A DNA stretch of 11,362 nucleotides from CAZLNO01 sp964561005. GTDB taxonomy: Bacteria > Pseudomonadota > Alphaproteobacteria > Kiloniellales > Rhodovibrionaceae. Shown piece after piece: positions 7,113 to 11,362 of the stretch. The translations under genes were made by a program, and so were the position numbers. Below the pieces are notes generated by a model, which saw only the letters and a list, made by a program, of their open reading frames with translations, had not been told where the DNA came from and searched no databases. Numbering within the stretch: the stretch's first letter is position 1; every line of letters starts with the position of its first letter. The DNA lies in NCBI GenBank assembly GCA_964561005.1, contig CAZLNO010000111.1, forward strand, positions 1 to 11,362. Direction: 5' to 3'.

Positions 7113-7414
7113 TCGCTCTCCCGGATGAGCTGCTCGGTGATCCGGTCGAACTCGCTGTTGGCCTTGCGGACATAGATGCCGGTCAGGCCGAATGCGGCGA
7201 GGATGATGAGGATGCCGACGGGAATCCCGATGGTGGTGACGCCGCTGCCGAGCGGGATCGCCAGCACCGAGGGCACGAAGGCGACGATGAGCACGAAGGT
7301 GAAATAGATGGCGAGGATGGCGGCGGTCAGTTGCCAGGTGAACCGGCCGCGCTTGGCGACCAGCTCCTGGAACCGCGGATTCGCGGCGATCCGGCCGATC
7401 TGGTCCTGAGACAT
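7109..7414 (-). CDS. yjcH: DUF485 small membrane protein (YjcH-like), partner of ActP
   Basis: A 101-residue inner-membrane protein with a hydrophilic N-terminus containing NPRFQELVAKRGRFTW (12-27), a segment typical of DUF485. It has two transmembrane helices (about 28-51 and 59-82) and a charged C-terminus. DUF485 genes are commonly found directly upstream of actP-type acetate permeases; the role of the protein in transport is not settled. The start is secure: ATG at 7414 has AGGAGG (7426-7421) with a 6-base spacer, the best ribosome-binding site in the window. The stop overlaps actP by ATGA. It is the first gene of the minus-strand module, so the control region to its right should govern all the genes behind it. 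The family call is strong; the symbol is by position and similarity. Confidence 0.93.
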   Translation of the reverse strand: MSQDQIGRIAANPRFQELVAKRGRFTWQLTAAILAIYFTFVLIVAFVPSVLAIPLGSGVTTIGIPVGILIILAAFGLTGIYVRKANSEFDRITEQLIRESE

Positions 7415-7428
7415 GAGCGTTCCTCCTT

Positions 7429-7443
7429 GGTGAACGATTCACC
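7429..7443 (-). promoter_or_regulatory. Short hairpin directly upstream of the DUF485 ribosome-binding site
   Basis: GGTGAA (7429-7434) and TTCACC (7438-7443) are perfect inverted copies around CGA. In the mRNA the hairpin ends two bases before AAGGAGG. It could shape ribosome access or be part of an operator; function is inferred from position only. Confidence 0.35.
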
Positions 7444-7453
7444 CTGCCGTCCT

Positions 7454-7482
7454 CGCCCGCACCGGCGGGCGCCCCAGGGGCG
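7454..7482 (-). promoter_or_regulatory. Two overlapping, mutually exclusive GC hairpins in the DUF485-actP leader
   Basis: CGCCCGC (7454-7460) pairs with GCGGGCG (7465-7471). CGCCC (7470-7474) pairs with GGGCG (7478-7482). The two stems share bases 7470-7471, so both cannot be fully formed at once. They lie about 40-70 bases before the DUF485 start in the transcript. No U-run follows, so neither is a clear terminator. Such stems also arise by chance in GC-rich DNA. Confidence 0.3.
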
Positions 7483-7547
7483 ACAGGCCGACAATCTGGA
7501 AAAGGCCGGATGGTGCCGCACGGAGGGGCAGGGCAAATCACCGGCAT

Positions 7548-7561
7548 TTCGCAGATGCGAA
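7548..7561. promoter_or_regulatory. Dyad operator candidate A (TTCGCA-GA-TGCGAA)
   Basis: A perfect 6+6 inverted repeat around GA, centred at 7554.5, in the control region of the DUF485-actP operon. It is the most symmetric of three related sites (A, B, C). The recurrence of the same half-sites TTYGCA/TGCGAA nearby supports a protein-binding site for a homodimeric regulator. Confidence 0.5.
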
Positions 7562-7579
7562 GAACGGGTCTAGCAGTTT

Positions 7580-7593
7580 TTTGCACCTGCGAA
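7580..7593. promoter_or_regulatory. Dyad operator candidate B (TTTGCA-CC-TGCGAA)
   Basis: A copy of the site A dyad with one mismatch in the palindrome, centred at 7586.5. That is exactly 32 bases from site A, about three helical turns, so proteins bound to A and B would lie on the same DNA face. Flanking T and A runs extend the symmetry outward (TTTTGCA...TGCGAAAA). Confidence 0.5.
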
Positions 7594-7621
7594 AAGACAA
7601 AAGAAATCTTGGGAATCGTTT

Positions 7622-7635
7622 TTGATCTAGATCAA
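7622..7635. promoter_or_regulatory. Perfect FNR/CRP-family box (TTGAT-CTAG-ATCAA)
   Basis: TTGAT at 7622-7626 and ATCAA at 7631-7635 around CTAG exactly match the FNR consensus TTGAT-N4-ATCAA, also recognised by Anr, FnrL and FixK-type proteins. It is centred at 7628.5, about 214 bases before the DUF485 start and 218 before the small plus-strand gene. It could control either. If the minus-strand -10 at 7674-7669 is used, the box lies about 33 bases downstream of the transcription start, which would fit repression. For a plus-strand start near 7683 it would lie near -54. Confidence 0.65.
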
Positions 7636-7668
7636 TTCAATAGTGAGTCCTGACTGGGATTCCAGGAG

Positions 7669-7676
7669 ATTATAAA
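7669..7676. promoter_or_regulatory. Candidate -10 element(s) in the divergent region
   Basis: The minus strand reads a perfect TATAAT at 7674-7669, the best -10 hexamer available for the DUF485-actP operon. It has no good -35 at 16-18 bases; the closest is TAGAGC. The plus strand of the same spot reads TATAAA (7671-7676), with CTGACT at 7650-7655 only 15 bases upstream, possibly serving the small plus-strand gene. One or both directions may depend on activators. Sequence alone does not decide. Confidence 0.35.
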
Positions 7677-7699
7677 GGCAAAGCGCCGACACGCTCTAT

Positions 7700-7713
7700 G
7701 TTGCACCCGCGAA
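7700..7713. promoter_or_regulatory. Dyad operator candidate C (GTTGCA-CC-CGCGAA)
   Basis: A weaker relative of sites A and B, centred at 7706.5, sharing TTGCACC and GCGAA with site B. Flanking bases extend the outer symmetry (TGTT...AACA). It lies about 45 bases upstream of the transcription start expected from the minus-strand TATAAT, a normal activator position. A second hairpin, AAAGCG (7715-7720) with CGCTTT (7728-7733), adjoins it. Confidence 0.35.
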
Positions 7714-7846
7714 CAAAGCGGATGAAGCGCTTTCCGGGGAGGACACGGCGCCGCGCGGCTCTTCCTGCACCGGTGGATGTGCGTCATCATGGGGGATGGT
7801 TGCCGTGGCGCCAGGCGATGGACTGATTTGTACCGAGAGGCTGCTC

Positions 7847-8131
7847 ATGAAATACGTCGTCCGTTTCGAGCTCGATGACGGCCGCACTGATTGCCGTGTC
7901 TTCGATACGCCCGACCACGCCTACAGCTATTTCTACCGGCTGGAGGGGGCGACGCTGTCGGAGCGGCCGGCGAAGTACAAGGACGAGCGGGTCTTTCTGG
8001 AGCGGGCGCAGTTGCTGCGCGTCAACAGCGAGGACGTGCGCGACGCCCACACCAAGGGCCTCGTGGGCGAGGGCGAGGTCATCGACGACACCGACACGGA
8101 ACTGGACCTCGATGTCGAGCTGGAGCTTTAG
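7847..8131 (+). CDS. Small protein of unknown function with acidic C-terminal tail
   Basis: A 94-residue protein that I do not recognise. The N-terminus (MKYVVRFELDDGR, then CRVFDTPDHAYSYFYRLEGA) looks like a compact alpha/beta fold. Residues 40-60 (PAKYKDERVFLERAQLL) look helical. The last 20 residues contain 10 acidic ones in a strict acid-hydrophobic alternation (ELDLDVELEL), as in an edge beta strand or an interaction tail. No signal peptide, membrane segment or cysteine pair is seen. Start: ATG at 7847 has GAGAGG (7835-7840) with a 6-base spacer. An in-frame ATG at 7796 lacks a comparable site and would add residues of low character. Codon use (GC-rich third positions) and a clean ribosome site support a real gene. 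It is divergent from the acetate module and shares its control region. Confidence 0.78.
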   Translation: MKYVVRFELDDGRTDCRVFDTPDHAYSYFYRLEGATLSERPAKYKDERVFLERAQLLRVNSEDVRDAHTKGLVGEGEVIDDTDTELDLDVELEL

Positions 8132-8488
8132 GGGGACAGCCCAGACGGATGTATCCCGATGGACGGCTTTGCCGGCATCTCCGACGGGCAGGCCGTGAAG
8201 TCTGTTGGCGGTGTTGGGCCAGCGGCGGATGTTCGATCGGTTGGTTGTCGGCTGTGACTCTCGGTTCGCTCGGTTCCCGCGCCACGAGGGTTGCATGAGG
8301 GCCGCCATGTCGAATTGAGGTTGCATGCGCGCTGTCGATTTGCTGAAGAGGGGCCTCAACGACGACGGGCGTCCGAAGCCATCCAGGGACGGGCCCATGG
8401 AGGGCGCGCCGCTTACGAGGTCCTGACACCGCTTAACGATGCGGCAACGGCAATATGTCTAGCCGCGCACGATAGATCGGATGAAAGC
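8132..8488. other. 357-base region without a supported gene
   Basis: No reading frame here looks like a protein on either strand, and I see no RNA gene or known riboswitch. A 9-base direct repeat GGTTGCATG occurs at 8289-8297 and 8319-8327, 30 bases apart, near three helical turns, a possible operator pair. Upstream of the next gene, TTAACG (8433-8438) and TATGTC (8455-8460) are 16 bases apart and could be a weak promoter. The frame of the downstream gene is open back to a TTG at 8291, but those residues look non-coding (Arg/Ala-rich). Confidence 0.4.
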
Positions 8489-9700
8489 ATGCCGGATTCC
8501 CAGCAAAACGTTCGCTTCGCTGTCCTGCCGTTGACCACCGAAGGCGCGCGCTCGAGCGAATTCGCGCGCACGATGGTGCCGCACCCTCTCGTTCATCAGG
8601 AACTTCCCTACGACCCGGAATATACGATCTACAACCGTCGGCTCACCGCGATGCGCATGAGCAATGGGTCGCCCGATGACGCCTACTGGAAGCTCCGCCG
8701 CCAGGTCATTCTTCGGCATACCGGTGAATTACCGATCGAGATCCGCGGCCCCGACGCGCAGAGGCTGCTGAACCTCGTCTTCACCCGCGACGTGGCCAAG
8801 ACCCGGGTTGGACGGTGCAGTTATCAGATCGCCTGCGACGATGACGGCGGCATGATCATGGATGGGGTCCTCGTCCGGCTGGCCGACGACCGGTTCTGGT
8901 ACGGACAGGCGGACGGCGACCTGTCGCAATGGCTCAAGGCGCATGCCCGCGGCATGGACGTGGCGATCCTGGACCCGGACGTCTGGATCAGTCAGGTGCA
9001 AGGCCCCGATTCCCTCAGGGTCCTGGAGGACGCGGTCGACGGACCCTACCCCGACCCGTTCCGCTATTTCGATGCCGCGCGGGTATCCATCGCCGGTGAG
9101 CGCGTCGTCATCACCCGCACGGGTTTCACCAACGAGCTCGGATGGGAGGTCTATCTGGAGCCCGAAACCGATGCACGGGCCGTCGGCGAGCGCATCCTGG
9201 AGGCGGGCAGACCTTACGGGCTGACCCCCGTCGCGATCGGCGGCGCCCGCCGGATCGAGGCCGGGCTGCTCAATGCCGGTTCCGACTTCGACGAGACGGT
9301 GACGCCGTTCGCGGCGGGAGTCGGCGCCATGGTCAACCTGGATAAGGACGATTTCATCGGTAAGGCGGCGTTGCAGAACGCCGATAAGCGTCAGCGCACC
9401 TGGGGGCTGCTCGTATCCGGGGGCGTTGCGCGAATTGGCAAGGTTCAGAGCAGGGATGGCGCGCCGGCCGGTCGCGTCTGCTCGTCCGCCTGGTCGCCCT
9501 TTCAAAGGAGCGGCGTGGCGATCGTGCGGCTTGACGATCCTGACCTCGGGGCCGGAACCGAACTCGACGTCGCGTGCACCGATGGCCGGACCCGCCCCGC
9601 CACCGTTTGCGATCTGCCCATGTACGACAAGGACCGGCAGATCCCGCGGGGCAAGCTGGTGGATATCCCGGATCTCCCAAGCGACGGCGCACAGTCGTGA
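8489..9700 (+). CDS. GcvT-family folate-dependent enzyme, DmdA/aminomethyltransferase-like
   Basis: A 403-residue protein of the GcvT fold, whose members move a one-carbon group to or from tetrahydrofolate. These include glycine-cleavage T protein, DMSP demethylase DmdA, and the vanillate and syringate demethylases LigM and DesA. The N-terminal catalytic part shows YTIYNRRL (45-52), IRGPDAQRLL (85-94), FTRDVAKTRVGRCSY (98-112), GGMIMDG (120-126, Asp125 near the GcvT catalytic Asp), FWYGQADGDLSQWLK (136-150), VQGPDS (170-175) and RTGFTNELGWEVYLEP (210-225). A C-terminal GcvT_C-like barrel follows from about 290. The segment order resembles DmdA as I recall it, but the WDVSVERQ-type segment is replaced by LRHTGELP, so the substrate may differ. 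No gcvH or gcvP is nearby, arguing against the glycine cleavage role. Start: ATG at 8489 with a weak GGA upstream. It is convergent with the MFS gene. Confidence 0.85.
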   Translation: MPDSQQNVRFAVLPLTTEGARSSEFARTMVPHPLVHQELPYDPEYTIYNRRLTAMRMSNGSPDDAYWKLRRQVILRHTGELPIEIRGPDAQRLLNLVFTRDVAKTRVGRCSYQIACDDDGGMIMDGVLVRLADDRFWYGQADGDLSQWLKAHARGMDVAILDPDVWISQVQGPDSLRVLEDAVDGPYPDPFRYFDAARVSIAGERVVITRTGFTNELGWEVYLEPETDARAVGERILEAGRPYGLTPVAIGGARRIEAGLLNAGSDFDETVTPFAAGVGAMVNLDKDDFIGKAALQNADKRQRTWGLLVSGGVARIGKVQSRDGAPAGRVCSSAWSPFQRSGVAIVRLDDPDLGAGTELDVACTDGRTRPATVCDLPMYDKDRQIPRGKLVDIPDLPSDGAQS

Positions 9701-9840
9701 CGTGGCGTGCCGCCCCCTCGCACGTGGCAAGGACGCGATGCCGAGGCAGTGAATATCGCGAGCGCCGGACTGGCGCGAGCGAGCGAAACATTGTGCGGCA
9801 TAGGCGTCCCTGACGCTCCCGTCCGTCGGCCGCGTCAGCG
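9701..9840. other. Convergent intergenic region with competing GC hairpins
   Basis: GCGTC (9804-9808) pairs with GACGC (9812-9816), and TGACGC (9811-9816) pairs with GCGTCA (9832-9837), so the middle arm can join either partner. No T-run follows on either strand. The region may help stop convergent transcription of the GcvT-like and MFS genes, but it is not a standard intrinsic terminator. Confidence 0.3.
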
Positions 9841-11031
9841 CTATCCCGCCGCCGGGGGCAGACGCGGGCGTGGCAGCCGCAGTTTCGCCCCGAACCAGAG
9901 CGCCGTGGCGAGCGGCGGGGCGGCGGCGGCGAGGAACATGACCCGAGGTCCAAGAGCCTCGGCCAGCAGCCCGGCCAGTGCCGGCCCCAGCACGCTGCCC
10001 GCCGCGAGGCTCAGCAACGTCGCCGTGAAGCCGAGCGTGCCGCGCCCGGGAAACAGCCGCAGGCTCCAGAAGGAGAACACCGCGCTCACCATCATGATCG
10101 CCACGCCGTGCAGCCCGGAGGCCGCGAGCACCGCGCTCCAGGACGTCGGCGCGAGCGCGATCAGCGCGAGCGATAGCGCCCCCGCGGCGAAAATCGCGCA
10201 AAACAGCGGGGCGAGGCCGGTTCTGGCTTCGATCCGCCCGGTCAAGAGGCCAAGCACGCCGCAGATCCCGTAACCCAGGAAAATCACGGCCGAGGCGGCA
10301 TCGTTCGGCAGGCCGGGCAGGCCGCCCGCCGCCACCACCCGATCGGCGGCGAAGGACAGGAACACCGCGTTCGTCATGCCGAAGCAGAGCGCCGTGCTGT
10401 AGAGGGGGATGACAGCGCGCCGCGCAAGGCTGGGGACGGCCGCGCCCGCGTCGGAGGCCGGCTTCCGGCCCCGACTTGACGGCACGCCGGCCAGCGCGAT
10501 CCCCGCGAGCACAAGGCCGCTGAGCGCGAAGCCGACCCAGGCCCCGCGCCAGTCCAGCGCCCCCTCGGTGACGGCGAGCGCGAGCCCGGCGGCGGCGACG
10601 ACGCCGAAGGTGGTTCCCGTCGAGACCACCGAGAGCGCGCTGGCGCGCGCCGTGTCGGGCACAACGCGCTCGGCCGCGTCGTTGAACGGCGCCCAGCAGA
10701 GGCCGGCGCTCGCTCCGGCGAGGGCGATCCCCAAGGCGAGGAGTCCGGATGTCCCGGCCGCCGCCACGGCCGCGAAGCCGGCCGCCGCCGCCAACGCGCC
10801 CGCGATCACGGACACGCGCTCGCCATGGTGCCGGCACAACCAGGCGCTCGCCAGCAGCGCCAGAAGGAACGCCAGGAACCCCCCGCTCGCGATCATTCCC
10901 GCCGTCGAGGTGGCAAGCGCGAATTCTTCCCGGAAAGCCGGCAGGAAGAGTCCGTAGCCCATGCGCGCGGGGCCGAACGCCACGGCCGTGGCGACAAAAC
11001 CCGCTGCCGTCAGCCGTATGGCTGGTGTCAT
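9841..11031 (-). CDS. Major facilitator superfamily transporter (possibly YbfB/YjiJ-type)
   Basis: A 396-residue inner-membrane transporter with about 12 hydrophobic segments in two halves, separated by a hydrophilic loop near 185-210 (SSRGRKPASDAGA). The first helix region reads FGPARMGYGLFLPAFREEF (19-37), resembling the YbfB/YjiJ subgroup. The motif-A position after helix 2 is a reduced LCRHHGERVSV (65-75). The substrate cannot be deduced. Start: ATG at 11031 has GCGAGG (11043-11038) with a 6-base spacer. An in-frame ATG at 11073 lacks such a site and would add 14 non-hydrophobic residues. The stop is TAG at 9843-9841. The gene converges on the GcvT-like gene, so they are not co-transcribed, though they could share a substrate. 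Ala/Gly/Leu-rich composition is normal for the family. Confidence 0.88.
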   Translation of the reverse strand: MTPAIRLTAAGFVATAVAFGPARMGYGLFLPAFREEFALATSTAGMIASGGFLAFLLALLASAWLCRHHGERVSVIAGALAAAAGFAAVAAAGTSGLLALGIALAGASAGLCWAPFNDAAERVVPDTARASALSVVSTGTTFGVVAAAGLALAVTEGALDWRGAWVGFALSGLVLAGIALAGVPSSRGRKPASDAGAAVPSLARRAVIPLYSTALCFGMTNAVFLSFAADRVVAAGGLPGLPNDAASAVIFLGYGICGVLGLLTGRIEARTGLAPLFCAIFAAGALSLALIALAPTSWSAVLAASGLHGVAIMMVSAVFSFWSLRLFPGRGTLGFTATLLSLAAGSVLGPALAGLLAEALGPRVMFLAAAAPPLATALWFGAKLRLPRPRLPPAAG

Positions 11032-11362
11032 CGCATACCTCGCTCTGCACTGTTCGCTGGGGGGCTGCTTCATACGATCTTCATGCTGAAAGAGCTAGAT
11101 CCGCCCCGGATATTTCCCGTTCGGCCTGGCGGGTGCCAGCGGGGTGGCCGCGATCTGCGAAGCGGTTTCGGGCGAAGGGGTTCCGGTGAGGCCGTGCGTC
11201 ATGCCGACACACTCTTCAAGCCTTCGCCTGATGCCTTACGACAGATTCCAGTCACGATTTGCCGACACGGTCGCACGATCGGTCGGCGGGGATGTGTCAC
11301 TCCCGACGTCAGCAGGTCGCGTCTCTCCGGGTTGAACCGCTAGGCCGGCGGGGCAAGAAGGC
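11032..11362. other. 331-base right-end region without a supported gene
   Basis: This holds the leader and presumably the promoter of the MFS gene; no clear -35/-10 pair is visible. The direct repeat TGCCGACAC occurs at 11202-11210 and 11260-11268 (58 bases apart). An inverted pair GCCGAC/GTCGGC lies at 11261-11266 and 11282-11287. A plus-strand frame open from 11099 to 11335 lacks a ribosome site, shows mixed codon use in its second half and matches no family I know, so it is not called as a gene. Confidence 0.4.

Noticed and set aside
5418..7175. 585-codon open frame antisense to actP
   Set aside because: Its product is a low-complexity run of Gly, Ala, Gln, Arg, Asp and His with no family resemblance. 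It is the usual antisense shadow of a GC-rich gene, and actP on the other strand is certain.
7530..7545. Sigma-54 promoter for the actP operon on the minus strand
   Set aside because: TTTGC is present on the minus strand, but the GG 10 bases upstream of GC required for a -24/-12 promoter is not.
8729..11050. 773-codon minus-strand open frame covering the GcvT-like and MFS genes
   Set aside because: It is antisense to one well-matched gene and an alternative frame of the other. The product is Arg/Ala/Gly-rich with no domain.
11099..11335. 79-codon plus-strand open frame at the right end
   Set aside because: No ribosome-binding site, inconsistent third-position base use and no family match. 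It could be a decayed fragment, but nothing visible supports that.

Overview
The window is about two-thirds G+C with compact gene spacing. It carries an alphaproteobacterial-type elongator tRNA-Met and a PAS_5-family protein, a family common in alphaproteobacteria, so a high-GC alphaproteobacterium (Rhodospirillales-like) is the most likely source. That assignment is inferred from gene content and composition, not from a marker gene.

Layout, left to right. (1) 1-692, plus strand: the 3' two-thirds of mnmA (tRNA 2-thiouridylase), cut by the window edge. (2) 964-1554, plus: a single-domain PAS_5-type protein. (3) 1673-1880, plus: a tRNA-Met(CAT) unit complete with a consensus-like promoter, encoded CCA and a very strong intrinsic terminator. 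(4) 1928-2803, minus: a formate/nitrite transporter (FNT) family channel. (5) 2900-7414, minus: a four-gene acetate module in transcription order DUF485 membrane protein (yjcH-like), actP (acetate/Na+ symporter), a three-part cNMP-binding/CBS/DUF294 nucleotidyltransferase-like protein, and a DEDDh 3'-5' exonuclease. (6) 7415-7846: a 432-base divergent control region. (7) 7847-8131, plus: a small unrecognised protein with an acidic tail. (8) 8489-9700, plus: a GcvT/DmdA-like folate-dependent methyltransferase family protein. (9) 9841-11031, minus: an MFS transporter convergent with it. The last 331 bases contain no gene I can support.

The most coherent unit is the acetate module. DUF485 and actP overlap by ATGA. 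The DUF294 gene and the exonuclease overlap at TTTTGA. A near-perfect GC-rich hairpin lies in the 92-base gap between the two pairs, so they may be expressed at different levels. The upstream control region holds a perfect FNR/CRP-type box (TTGAT-N4-ATCAA) and three copies of a dyad close to TTYGCA-NN-TGCGAA, two of them exactly 32 bases apart. Together these suggest control by oxygen state and by a metabolite-responsive regulator. A formate/nitrite channel follows on the same strand.

Most of the window is made of recognisable families. The least described parts are the regulatory region at 7415-7846, the coupling of a GlnD-like nucleotidyltransferase with an exonuclease beside an acetate permease, the small acidic protein, and the unassigned substrate of the DmdA-like enzyme.
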